Source of the DNA: Acidobacteriota bacterium
GTDB taxonomy: Bacteria; Acidobacteriota; Terriglobia; Terriglobales; Acidobacteriaceae
Assembly: GCA_021781255.1 (NCBI GenBank)
Contig: JAJXXG010001090.1
Location: 1-6,820 of the forward strand
Direction: 5' to 3'
Length of the DNA stretch: 6,820 nt
The notes below the pieces were generated by a model, which saw only the letters and a list, made by a program, of their open reading frames with translations, made no database searches and was not told the DNA's origin. Made by a program: the position numbers and the translations under genes. Below, one piece after another: positions 1 to 5,936 of the stretch (positions are counted from its first letter, which is position 1; every line of letters starts with the position of its first letter).

Positions 1-1
1 T

Positions 2-313
2 GGCCTGCTGGTCTACTACGGCCGCATCAATCGCTTCCGCTACGTGGTGCTGGTGGCGTTTGTGATGGTCACGTCGCTGATGGTCAGCTACACGCGAGCC
101 CGGGCTGAGGCGCTGATCGGACAGTGCAAGGTGGGCTTCATGGAACGGCCGGAGCGCATCGTTCTGATCCTGCTGGGCGCGCTGTTCAACCACTGGGGCG
201 TGATGGCTCCGGTGCTGTGGGTGCTGGCCGTGCTCTCAACCATCACCGTGATTCACCGCATCACGTATACCTACCAGAACACCAAGCATCTGGCCCCGCT
301 GAACCAGGGTTAG
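2..313 (+). CDS. CDP-alcohol phosphatidyltransferase, C-terminal part (5' end outside the window)
   Basis: The frame is open from the left edge and stops with TAG at 311-313, so about 103 C-terminal residues are visible. The segment SYTRARAE, followed by a Gly/Cys stretch and MERPER, is the conserved post-catalytic helix region of CDP-alcohol phosphatidyltransferases. Flanking hydrophobic helices (roughly YVVLVAFVMVTSLMV, and the long stretch from RIVLILLGALF to ITVIH) fit the six-helix inner-membrane fold. The family transfers a phosphatidyl group from CDP-diacylglycerol to an alcohol such as glycerol-3-phosphate or inositol-phosphate during phospholipid synthesis. The catalytic DG-x2-AR motif lies upstream and cannot be seen, so the acceptor alcohol (PgsA-like or inositol type) is undecided. 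The GTG at 44 is internal, because coding sequence continues upstream of it. The gene converges on the thioredoxin gene with only 9 bp between stop codons and no obvious intrinsic terminator. Confidence 0.85.
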   Translation, partial: GLLVYYGRINRFRYVVLVAFVMVTSLMVSYTRARAEALIGQCKVGFMERPERIVLILLGALFNHWGVMAPVLWVLAVLSTITVIHRITYTYQNTKHLAPLNQG

Positions 314-322
314 CGTGGGCGG

Positions 323-820
323 CTAACAGGTCATCATCACGGCGGAGCAGCCGGGCTTGATGGGCTTCCATTGCACGAGGAACTGCGTGACCATGCCGGG
401 GTCCATGCGGCCCATCTTCTCAAACTGGCCATTCTTCTGGCTGTAGAGCAGTTTGCCCTTCTCCGTGAGGACGGCCAGCGCGGGCACGCCCTTTTCCAGC
501 GGAATCCCGTACTGCTTTGCGAGGTCAAGGTTGGCATCGTACTCGCCGACATTGACCTCGACGAGCACGAAGTTGGACTCCAGGATGGGCCGGTTCTGCG
601 CGTTGTGCAGATAGAAATCGAGCACATGGCAGTCGCCGCACCAGTCGCCGCCAAAGTCCAGCAGGATGCGCTTGTGGGTGGCGGCGGCTGCTTTCACCGC
701 TTTTGCGATATCGGTTCTGGCCTGCGCGGGATCGGGATAAATGTCCCGAAGCACTGCATGGGCTGAACATGTCGCCAGCGCGATTCCGGCGATAAAAGCG
801 AGCAATCTGGCAACCTTCAT
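323..820 (-). CDS. Exported thioredoxin-family protein with a CGDC active site
   Basis: A 165-residue protein. Residues 1-22 form a Sec signal peptide (basic MKVAR start, hydrophobic core, cleavage predicted after AHA). C18 is unlikely to be a lipidation site because the residue before it is Thr. The mature part has the thioredoxin strand LLDFGGDW followed by the redox motif C61-G-D-C64, and the usual cis-proline is at GVP (P113). It should therefore act outside the cytoplasmic membrane as a thiol-disulfide reductase, oxidase or isomerase, or in a related redox role. The ATG at 818-820 is preceded on the minus strand by GGAGG (plus-strand 834-838), 13 nt away, which is slightly long. An unusual tail carries two more cysteines, C158 and the very last residue C165. 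Substrates and redox direction cannot be told from sequence. CGDC with WCGDC context resembles small acidobacterial thioredoxin-like proteins rather than canonical WCGPC thioredoxin. It is divergent from the next gene. Confidence 0.85.
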   Translation of the reverse strand: MKVARLLAFIAGIALATCSAHAVLRDIYPDPAQARTDIAKAVKAAAATHKRILLDFGGDWCGDCHVLDFYLHNAQNRPILESNFVLVEVNVGEYDANLDLAKQYGIPLEKGVPALAVLTEKGKLLYSQKNGQFEKMGRMDPGMVTQFLVQWKPIKPGCSAVMMTC

Positions 821-923
821 GACGTGCGGGGAACCTCCGGCGGCTGCTCTCAGTCTGCCATAGAAGCTGGACGCGATGCCATTTTGCCTGCCCCACGCCG
901 GCGCGGAGCATGTAACCTGAAGT

Positions 924-1364
924 GTGGCGATTAAACTGCGCGAACGGCTGGAGTCAACGAATTATCCCGATCTGGGCGCGATGATGGAAGCCTATGCGCG
1001 GGCAGCGGAAGAACTGGCTCACCGCGAGTTCCACCGCAAGCTCGACTTCTCCCCTGAGTCGATTGACGTCCTCGACGAGATTCTTGTCCTGGTGGGCGAA
1101 AGCCCCGAGATTGACCTCGACTTCGAAGCGCGCCTGTGGGGCAGCTACCTGGGCGAGGTGCTGCGGCGGCGCTACACCGGCGCGTGGGAGATGACTCTCT
1201 ACCCCGGCGGCGTGGCGGCGGTGCCCGCCGTGGACGTGCGCGGCTCGAGGCTGTTTCCCCTGATGAAGGTCTACAGGCGGCTGACCATGGGCAGGGAGGA
1301 AGACCTGCGCAGCTTCTATGCCATGATCACGGAACGCCTGGGCAAGCCAGCGCAGGTAAATTAG
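924..1364 (+). CDS. Small conserved-looking protein of unknown function
   Basis: A 146-residue soluble protein with no signal peptide or membrane segment. The first half is acidic and helical (repeated Glu/Asp, LESTNYPDLG, then FSPESIDVLDEILVLV). It is followed by ARLWGSYLGEVLRRRYTGAW, then a strand-rich part (MTLYPGGVAAVPAVDV) and a basic helix ending in SFYAMITERLG. The pattern 'W-x-x-YLGE-hydrophobic-RR...G-x-W' recalls small DUF3806-like and immunity-like families, but this is an impression and not an assignment. The start is GTG 924, because an in-frame TGA at 918-920 rules out anything longer. GGAG at 905-908 is 15 nt away, so the ribosome site is weak. The alternative ATG at 981 would drop 19 residues. 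Codon use is strongly GC3-rich, supporting real coding. It lies 108 bp upstream of tatA on the same strand and could be co-transcribed with it. Confidence 0.72.
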   Translation: MAIKLRERLESTNYPDLGAMMEAYARAAEELAHREFHRKLDFSPESIDVLDEILVLVGESPEIDLDFEARLWGSYLGEVLRRRYTGAWEMTLYPGGVAAVPAVDVRGSRLFPLMKVYRRLTMGREEDLRSFYAMITERLGKPAQVN

Positions 1365-1459
1365 GGCTCCCGTCTCACCGTACTGCCCTGCAAGCGCGTG
1401 TACCTGCCTTTGTGCGACAATATGCAGTGACACAGCACGCCGGTTCGACCGGGGCGTGC

Positions 1460-1465
1460 GGAGGG
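1460..1465 (+). promoter_or_regulatory. Shine-Dalgarno site of tatA
   Basis: GGAGGG sits 7 nt before the ATG at 1473. It is a strong ribosome-binding site and fixes the tatA start at the residue expected from the family (MGD..., short N-tail before the membrane helix). Confidence 0.8.
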
Positions 1466-1472
1466 TAGAAAT

Positions 1473-1700
1473 ATGGGCGATCTATTGCAACCAACCCACC
1501 TGATCGTGCTGGCCATCGTGGCGTTCCTGCTTTTCGGCGCCAAGCGGCTGCCGGAGCTGGGCAAGGGATTGGGCGAGGGCCTGAAGGGCTTCAAGGAAGG
1601 CCTCAAGGGGATCACCGAGCCGACGCCCCCCGCGCCGAACGTGCAGCAGAGCGCGCCGCCCGCGCCGCCGCCGAGCACTACCCCGACCGAGCAGAAGTAA
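1473..1700 (+). CDS. tatA: Twin-arginine translocase pore subunit TatA
   Basis: A 75-residue protein with the full TatA layout. It has a short N-tail, one membrane helix (about residues 9-21, LIVLAIVAFLLFG), the hinge FGAKRLPELGK, and an amphipathic helix rich in Gly/Lys/Leu (GLGEGLKGFKEGLKG). A Pro/Ala/Gln-rich cytoplasmic tail ends in TEQK. TatA oligomers form the pathway through which TatBC-bound, folded, twin-arginine signal-peptide substrates cross the inner membrane. The FG hinge with KRLPELGKGLG favours TatA/E over TatB, and the length is typical. No tatB or tatC is visible nearby, so the Tat genes are dispersed here or lie outside the window. The next gene runs on the opposite strand, so tatA is the last gene of its transcript. 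Confidence 0.93.
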   Translation: MGDLLQPTHLIVLAIVAFLLFGAKRLPELGKGLGEGLKGFKEGLKGITEPTPPAPNVQQSAPPAPPPSTTPTEQK

Positions 1701-1788
1701 GCGCGCCGCAGCTCTGCTGCCCTGGCAGCGAGAGCAAGCGCCGGGCGATACGCCTGCATGAAGCGGCGGATTTGCGCAGCAGTTTTAC

Positions 1789-1820
1789 GAAGGGCCTGTG
1801 CCGGTGAGCGCAGGCCCTTT
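1789..1820 (+). terminator. Hairpin downstream of tatA, probable terminator
   Basis: AAGGGCCTG (1790-1798) pairs perfectly with CAGGCCCTT (1811-1819). A G-T pair and a further G-C can be added inside, leaving an 8-nt loop. The right arm runs into TTTGTGCGTCT, a weak T-tract. It lies 90 bp after the tatA stop and is oriented to end rightward transcription. The stem is strong, but the poor T-run keeps this below certainty. Confidence 0.55.
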
Positions 1821-1913
1821 GTGCGTCTGGACCGCTGCCCGATGCCGGGCGTGAAGCGCCACACGGCCACCTGCAGCACCAGTTTCAGGCCACCAGACAC
1901 GCGGATATGCAGC

Positions 1914-1940
1914 AAGCCCCGCCGGGCAGGCGGGGCTTTT
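1914..1940. terminator. GC-rich hairpin between convergent tatA and VWFA genes, possibly bidirectional
   Basis: AAGCCCCGCC (1914-1923) pairs perfectly with GGCGGGGCTT (1929-1938) around a 5-nt loop. TTTT ends the right side and the left side starts with AA. For rightward transcription it is a classical intrinsic terminator. For the leftward VWFA gene, whose stop is at 1972-1974, it lies about 32 nt downstream and could also end that transcript, although its T-run there is poor. Confidence 0.7.
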
Positions 1941-1971
1941 CGCTTGGCGCAGAAGGCTGATTGTGCCTGCT

Positions 1972-3291
1972 TCAGCGCATATCTTCCGCGGAGGGGTAGT
2001 ACCCGGGCTTGGCGATGACCTCAAGTCCAGGCCGGTCCACACGCACATCGATCTTGCGGAACTTGCCATCGATGACCGGCTGGTGGCTCAGGTAGCCCAG
2101 CGTGTACTGGGTACGCGCCTCCTCGGCAATCTTGGCGTAACTCTTTTCGATGCCATTCAGATCCCGCTCCGATTCCAGCGAGCCGCCGGTGGCGAAGGTG
2201 TACTTGGCCAGCAGGTTGTCATACATGCTGAACGGCAGGTGGATGCGGCTCACAAAGCCCTCGCCCCAGCGTGCCGAGTCGCCCACCAGCGTGCCATAGA
2301 CCGCAATCTGGTTGGTCTGCAGATAACGGATCACGTCGCGGTAGCTCGCCTTGCTGCCGTACTCCTTGCCGTCGGAGATGACGTAAATAAGTCGGCGGCG
2401 GCCTTTGGGCCGGGTGGAGAGTTCCTTCGCCGCAGCCAGGATGGCGTCGTTCAGCGTGTGAATTTCCTTGGGAATGGTGATGAACGGGCCGGCGCCCACG
2501 GAGCGGCCGGGCTGGATGTTCGGGTCGGCGCAGTTGCCGTTGACGTGCACGTTGCAGCCGGCCATGGGGCCGCTGTTCACCGGCACCAGCATCTCCCTGC
2601 CGGTCTCTCTGGTGAGCGCCAGCACGGCGGGCAGGCGGGTGCTCTGCGCGCCGGTAAAGCCGGTGCGTTCCTGCGCCCCGTTGTTATAGGAGAAGACGGC
2701 CACTTCGTCATACGGCGTGAGCGCGCCCTGGATTGCGTCCAGCGAGTTATTCACCTTGGCCATCACGTCGCTGGTCAGGCTCTGGTCAATCACAAAGGCA
2801 ATAGAAAGCGGGTAGGCATCGGCGGTAAAAAGCCGCAACGGCTCGCGGGTATCGTTCTCGTAGACCCTGAAATCCCGCCAGGTGAGCCCGGCAACAAGGT
2901 TCCCCTTGGAGTCCTTGACGGTGACTGGAACTACAACAAAATTCACGTTCAGGCGGATGATGGTGCCGGTTTTTTCATATCCTTCGCCGGGGGCTGGCAT
3001 TTCCGGGGGCGTCGCCTGCAACTGGTCCTTGGGCTCGGCGGCAGGGGGTCGCACGGGCTGCTGTCCGGTCGGGGCTGTGGACGTGGACGATCCGGTGGCG
3101 GCAGGCGCGGCCTGGGCTCCGATGCCGGGCGTAAGGGGACCGGTCACATCGGTCAGCGGGCCGGGGCTTTGCGGCGCAGGGGCATCCGGAACGGCAGGTT
3201 GCTGCTGTTGCTGGGCCAATGCCGCCGTATCAAGAATCGAACCCGAACCTAAAAGCGCCGCCAGCGCCAATGCCGTCAAACCTAGCTTCAC
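1972..3291 (-). CDS. Secreted VWFA-related acidobacterial-domain protein 1
   Basis: Starting at GTG 3291 the protein is 439 residues. A longer frame opens at 3384, but a strong ribosome site (GGAGGA, plus-strand 3302-3307, 10 nt away) and a signal peptide beginning at this GTG (KLGLTALALAALLGSGS... cleaved after ALA26) decide for 3291. Residues 27-105 are a Gln/Pro/Ala/Thr-rich low-complexity linker. A beta-rich segment follows (VNFVVVPVTVKDSKG, LTWRDFRVYEN), then a von Willebrand A fold from about 160. The metal site is D169-Q-S171-L-T173, a variant of DxSxS, with a candidate third ligand Thr at T279 and the ISDG strand near 305-308. The C-terminal part (EEARTQYTLGY, FRKIDVRV, KPGYYP) is the signature tail of the acidobacterial VWFA family. 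An insertion with paired cysteines C246 and C254 may form a disulfide. The family is extracellular or periplasmic and presumed to bind ligands; its function is not known. It is divergent from a paralogue. Confidence 0.88.
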   Translation of the reverse strand: MKLGLTALALAALLGSGSILDTAALAQQQQQPAVPDAPAPQSPGPLTDVTGPLTPGIGAQAAPAATGSSTSTAPTGQQPVRPPAAEPKDQLQATPPEMPAPGEGYEKTGTIIRLNVNFVVVPVTVKDSKGNLVAGLTWRDFRVYENDTREPLRLFTADAYPLSIAFVIDQSLTSDVMAKVNNSLDAIQGALTPYDEVAVFSYNNGAQERTGFTGAQSTRLPAVLALTRETGREMLVPVNSGPMAGCNVHVNGNCADPNIQPGRSVGAGPFITIPKEIHTLNDAILAAAKELSTRPKGRRRLIYVISDGKEYGSKASYRDVIRYLQTNQIAVYGTLVGDSARWGEGFVSRIHLPFSMYDNLLAKYTFATGGSLESERDLNGIEKSYAKIAEEARTQYTLGYLSHQPVIDGKFRKIDVRVDRPGLEVIAKPGYYPSAEDMR

Positions 3292-3489
3292 AGGTATATC
3301 TTCCTCCAGAATGCCCTGCCCGGCCAGTAAACGGCCTGCGGAACCTGACCGCCCAGGCCGGAATCCGGCCAAAATGGGCTGCACTCGTCAGACTATCAGA
3401 CGCGCCAGCCCAACGCAGGTTGCCTGCCGGCAGGGAAAGAGTTCGCGTATGCTCTCTTCGTGGGCTCCGTTCCGTCTAAATTGACCAGA
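3292..3489. promoter_or_regulatory. Divergent control region of the two VWFA genes
   Basis: About 198 bp separate the two outward-facing starts, so promoters for both genes must lie here unless they are inside the coding regions. TCAGAC is repeated in tandem at 3388-3393 and 3396-3401 (8-bp period), overlapping GATAGT on the minus strand, which is a 4/6 match to a -10 box. On the plus strand TATGCT (3448-3453) is a possible -10. No convincing -35 box pairs with either, so exact promoters are unresolved. Confidence 0.35.
3302..3307 (-). promoter_or_regulatory. Ribosome-binding site that sets the VWFA protein 1 start
   Basis: The plus-strand TCCTCC reads GGAGGA on the coding strand, 10 nt before the GTG at 3289-3291. 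It supports that GTG over the in-frame ATG at 3384, which would place 31 non-signal-like residues before the hydrophobic core. Confidence 0.7.
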
Positions 3490-4542
3490 ATGCGCTTTCT
3501 GTCGATTGCCGCCGCTTTGCTGCTGGCCGCCCCGCTTGTGTCTCCGGCCGCATGGGCTCAGCTTGCGCCCTCGCCGGACGCCCCTCCTGTGAGCACGGCG
3601 CCTCCCCCTGCGCCCGAAGACCAGTCCGTGGCGACCTTCAAGCTCCAGGTCAACCTGGTGGACTTGTTTTTTACCGTCAAGGACAAGAACGGCAACCTGG
3701 TTCCGCACCTGACCGAAGGCGACTGCTCGGTGACGGAAGACAAGGCACCGCAAACGCTCAAGCACTTCATGGCAGAGACGAACCAGCCGCTCACGCTCGG
3801 CATCCTGCTGGACACCTCGGGCAGCCAGTACGATGTGCTGCCGCTGGAGCAGCAGGCAGGCAGCGAGTTTCTCGACCGGGTGCTCAAGGCGAAGGATCAG
3901 GCGTTTCTGCTGTCGTTTGACGTGAATGTGGACCTGCTGCAGGACTTCACAAACAGCGCCCACCTGCTGACGCGCGCCATGAGCAAGGCCCAGATCAATA
4001 CCGCCGGCGGCAATGGCGCGGCAGGCATTCCCGGTGCGGGCGGGGGCACGGTGCCCACCTATGGAACGCCCAAGGGAACGCTGCTCTATGACGCCGTTTA
4101 TCTCGCCGCCAACCAGAAGCTGAACCAGGAGACCGGCCGCAAGGCCATGATCATCCTGACCGACGGCGACGACCAGGGCAGCAATACCAAGATCAACGAT
4201 GCGATTGCGGCCGCGCAGCGCTCGAACGCCATCATCTATGTGATTCTGATTGCCGATACGGGCTTCTATGGCAACTTCGGGATGGGCTACAGCGGCTACT
4301 CCGCCGCGAAGAAGATGGCCGACGAGACCGGCGGACGCCTCATCAACGTGGGCAACAACGGCAAAAAGCTTCAGGCTGCCTTTCAGCAGATCGAGGAGGA
4401 GTTGCGCACCCAGTACGTGGCCAGCTACACGCCGACCAACGCCAAGCTGGATGGCACTTTCCGGCATGTGGCCGTCTCCTGCGGCAACGGGATGAAGGTC
4501 CAGGTACGCAAGGGTTACTTTGCGCCCTCGCCGGGAAACTGA
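3490..4542 (+). CDS. Secreted VWFA-related acidobacterial-domain protein 2
   Basis: From ATG 3490 the protein is 350 residues. That start gives a clean signal peptide (MRFLSIAAALLLAAPL..., cleavage near AWA/Q24). An in-frame GTG at 3460 would add ten residues, and neither start has a good Shine-Dalgarno site. A short Pro-rich linker (25-45) is followed by the family beta segment (QVNLVDLFFTVKDKNG...). The VWA fold has a perfect metal-site motif D108-T-S110-G-S112, a Thr at T197 in PKGTLLYDA, and LTDGDD (223-228). A glycine-rich loop (about 172-186) precedes the Thr motif. The C-terminus (EEELRTQYVASYTP, GTFRHVAVS, VRKGYFAP) is the family tail. The intact metal site suggests divalent-cation-dependent ligand binding outside the cytoplasm, but no partner is known. 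It is a divergent paralogue of the gene at 1972-3291, with a shorter linker and a canonical metal motif. Confidence 0.88.
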   Translation: MRFLSIAAALLLAAPLVSPAAWAQLAPSPDAPPVSTAPPPAPEDQSVATFKLQVNLVDLFFTVKDKNGNLVPHLTEGDCSVTEDKAPQTLKHFMAETNQPLTLGILLDTSGSQYDVLPLEQQAGSEFLDRVLKAKDQAFLLSFDVNVDLLQDFTNSAHLLTRAMSKAQINTAGGNGAAGIPGAGGGTVPTYGTPKGTLLYDAVYLAANQKLNQETGRKAMIILTDGDDQGSNTKINDAIAAAQRSNAIIYVILIADTGFYGNFGMGYSGYSAAKKMADETGGRLINVGNNGKKLQAAFQQIEEELRTQYVASYTPTNAKLDGTFRHVAVSCGNGMKVQVRKGYFAPSPGN

Positions 4543-4551
4543 GAATCGGGA

Positions 4552-4557
4552 TACAAT
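4552..4557 (+). promoter_or_regulatory. Possible -10 box after VWFA gene 2
   Basis: TACAAT matches the sigma-70 -10 consensus at 5 of 6 positions, just past the VWFA 2 stop (4540-4542). No good -35 box is found at 16-18 bp. It could drive a transcript through the structured gap and the lipoprotein gene. Confidence 0.3.
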
Positions 4558-4569
4558 CCGAAGCGCGAG

Positions 4570-4664
4570 ACTCCAACCCCGCGGGGAAACAAGAAATGCC
4601 GCAGGCTGGGGCTCCTGAGTAGATACGACCCTTGACGCTCGACCGGGCAGACGGGTCTTTGTTA
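4570..4664 (+). ncRNA. Structured leader or small-RNA candidate
   Basis: Two folded units follow the possible -10 box. In the first, ACTC (4570-4573) pairs with GAGT (4617-4620), CCCC (4577-4580) with GGGG (4608-4611), and GCGG (4581-4584) with CCGC (4599-4602), around a purine-rich 14-nt loop. In the second, GACCC (4627-4631) pairs with GGGTC (4653-4657), enclosing GCTC/GGGC (4637-4640 / 4645-4648), and ends in TTTGTTA, like a terminator. I do not recognise a known riboswitch or small-RNA family. It may be only the 3' end and terminator of VWFA gene 2. Confidence 0.3.
4627..4664 (+). terminator. Possible intrinsic terminator between VWFA 2 and the lipoprotein gene
   Basis: The outer stem GACCC/GGGTC (5 bp) has a nested 4-bp stem inside (GCTC/GGGC, including one G-T) and is followed by TTTGTTA. 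It lies about 85-115 nt beyond the VWFA 2 stop. The outer stem is short, so termination would be moderate or conditional. Confidence 0.4.
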
Positions 4665-4681
4665 CGGGACTGAATCGAGTA

Positions 4682-4736
4682 GTTGCCTTGCAGTGAACGA
4701 ATGCGGCAACCCGCTTCCTGGAATGCCGCAACGGCA
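4682..4736 (+). promoter_or_regulatory. Tandem hairpins and direct repeat in the lipoprotein leader
   Basis: GTTGCC (4682-4687) pairs with GGCAAC (4705-4710), with a nested GCA/TGC. TGCCG (4724-4728) pairs with CGGCA (4732-4736) over a 3-nt loop. As DNA, AATGCGGCAAC (4700-4710) and AATGCCGCAAC (4722-4732) are direct repeats with one mismatch at exactly 22-bp spacing. The site is 20-75 bp upstream of the lipoprotein start, so it could be an operator or a leader structure. Confidence 0.35.
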
Positions 4737-4756
4737 GATTAGGGGAGAGGTTCTCG

Positions 4757-5830
4757 ATGAAAACGCAGATCTTCAATCAGAAACATTCATGGCTTGCAGG
4801 AGCGGCCGTGCTGGCTCTTGCCATTGGACTGGCTTCCGGATGCAAGACGCAGCAGCCGGCGGAACAGCCCGCCGCTCGCACTGACCAGCAGATCGCCAAC
4901 GATGTGCAGGCGAAGATTCAGGGCGAATCGGCCCTGACGGGGCAGAGCATTCAGATCAGCGTTACGGGCGGCGTGGCCACGCTGAGCGGAGCGGTCAACG
5001 ACGACGCATCGCGCGCCCTGGCAGGCAATGACACCGGCACGGTTGACGGCGTGAAGACCGTGGTGAATAACCTGACGGTGCAGCCGCAACAGACGCAGGC
5101 GCGGGGCGCGGCGCCGCCCTCGACACAAAGCAGGAGCAGCGCGCGACCCAGATACACGCCACCGCAGCAGGCGTCTGCAGGATCTGCGCCGGTGCAGGCC
5201 GCGCCGCCGCTCCAGGCCGCGCCCATGCCTGCCGCACCGCAAGGACCTGTGGCCAAGGAAATCACGATTGCAGCGGGCACGGTGGTGCCGGTTCGCATGA
5301 CAGATGCGCTGGACACCAAGACCGCGCAGCCGAATGACGTGTTTCACGGCACGCTGGCCAACGATGTGATGGCCGCCGGCGTGGTCGCGCTCCCGCGAGG
5401 AACGCCGATTCTGGGCCGCGTGGTGGACGCCAAGGGAGCCGCGCACTTCAAGGGCAACTCGCTGCTCACGATCGAGCTGACGCAACTGACCGCGTACGGG
5501 CAGAAGATCAGCCTGGTCACCGACGCCTATAGCAAAGAAGGCACAGGACGCGGCAAGAACACGGCGGAGAAGGCCGGCGGAGGCGCTGTGGTTGGCGCCA
5601 TCATCGGCGCGCTGGCCGGCGGCGGCAAGGGGGCTGCCATCGGCGCGGCAGCAGGCGGAGGAGCGGGCGCGGGCATCAATGCCATTACAAAAGGCGAGGA
5701 AATCCAGATCCCCGCCGAGACGCTGCTCAACTTCAAGCTGCAATCGCCCATTACGGTCACCGTCACCATTGACCCCTCTGGCAAGGCGGTCAATGTGCCG
5801 AATCCCGAGCCGCAACTGCAGCATCGGTAG
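4757..5830 (+). CDS. BON-domain envelope lipoprotein with beta-barrel-like domain and glycine zipper
   Basis: A 357-residue protein. A type II signal peptide ends at GLASGC, so C29 is the likely lipidated residue. A BON domain spans about 42-108, with its hallmark [10 protein letters not shown] and [16 protein letters not shown] modules attach proteins to membranes or peptidoglycan-associated surfaces. Residues 109-167 are a Pro/Ala/Gln-rich linker. Residues 168-257 ([12 protein letters not shown]..., [23 protein letters not shown]) resemble the C-terminal beta-barrel pattern of VirB10/TrbI proteins. Residues 274-307 are a glycine zipper ([26 protein letters not shown]), often membrane-inserting. 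A final beta strand region ([19 protein letters not shown]) closes the fold. GGGGAGAGG at 4742-4750 lies just before ATG 4757. The product is probably anchored in the outer or inner membrane. Its role is unknown, though an envelope-stability or channel-like function is reasonable from the modules. No conjugation genes are nearby. Confidence 0.85.
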   Translation: MKTQIFNQKHSWLAGAAVLALAIGLASGCKTQQPAEQPAARTDQQIANDVQAKIQGESALTGQSIQISVTGGVATLSGAVNDDASRALAGNDTGTVDGVKTVVNNLTVQPQQTQARGAAPPSTQSRSSARPRYTPPQQASAGSAPVQAAPPLQAAPMPAAPQGPVAKEITIAAGTVVPVRMTDALDTKTAQPNDVFHGTLANDVMAAGVVALPRGTPILGRVVDAKGAAHFKGNSLLTIELTQLTAYGQKISLVTDAYSKEGTGRGKNTAEKAGGGAVVGAIIGALAGGGKGAAIGAAAGGGAGAGINAITKGEEIQIPAETLLNFKLQSPITVTVTIDPSGKAVNVPNPEPQLQHR

Positions 5831-5888
5831 GCCGCGCGAGGGCGCGACAACCCCGAAGTCCGCACCCTGGCCGTGTCACGCTGAACCC

Positions 5889-5920
5889 CACATCAGGCAG
5901 CCCCCGCGCTGCCTGATGTG
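5889..5920 (+). terminator. Perfect 13-bp hairpin after the lipoprotein gene
   Basis: CACATCAGGCAGC (5889-5901) pairs perfectly with GCTGCCTGATGTG (5908-5920) around a 6-nt loop, 58 bp after the stop. No T-tract follows (CGCACATTCC), so it is either a non-canonical terminator or a 3'-end stabilising structure. Its right arm overlaps the palindrome ATGTGCGCACAT (5916-5927), giving a competing pairing. Confidence 0.55.
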
Positions 5921-5936
5921 CGCACATTCCATCGCA

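Noticed and set aside
15..310. Start of the first gene at GTG 44
   Set aside because: Coding sequence with family-consistent hydrophobic residues is open to the window edge, so this GTG is internal.
766..803. Cys18 of the thioredoxin-like protein as a lipidation site
   Set aside because: The preceding residues are L-A-T, and Thr directly before the Cys does not fit a lipobox; cleavage after AHA is more likely.
1361..1915. Minus-strand open frame across tatA (184 residues)
   Set aside because: It runs antisense through tatA and both its flanks, with no ribosome site or motif.
1758..2018. Plus-strand 86-residue frame in the tatA-VWFA gap
   Set aside because: It passes through both terminator-like hairpins and into the end of VWFA 1, and its composition is not protein-like.
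1963..3252. Long plus-strand open frame opposite VWFA protein 1 (429 residues)
   Set aside because: Its translation is a Gly/Val/His/Arg-rich antisense shadow with no domain pattern, whereas the minus strand gives a clear signal peptide and VWA fold. GC-rich third positions create such open antisense frames.
4589..4660. TPP-riboswitch-like fragment (GGGGCTCCTGAGTAGATACGA)
   Set aside because: CTGAG followed by a near ACCC run is suggestive, but the conserved GAACCTGAT and TAAT-GCC-GCG-AGGGA parts are missing.
3388..4776. Long minus-strand open frame opposite VWFA protein 2 (462 residues)
   Set aside because: Same antisense effect; the plus strand carries a complete VWA protein with DTSGS and family tail, and no ribosome site or motif supports the reverse frame.
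4787..5824. Minus-strand open frame opposite the BON lipoprotein (345 residues)
   Set aside because: Arg/Leu-rich, no recognisable domain, fully covered by a well-supported plus-strand gene.
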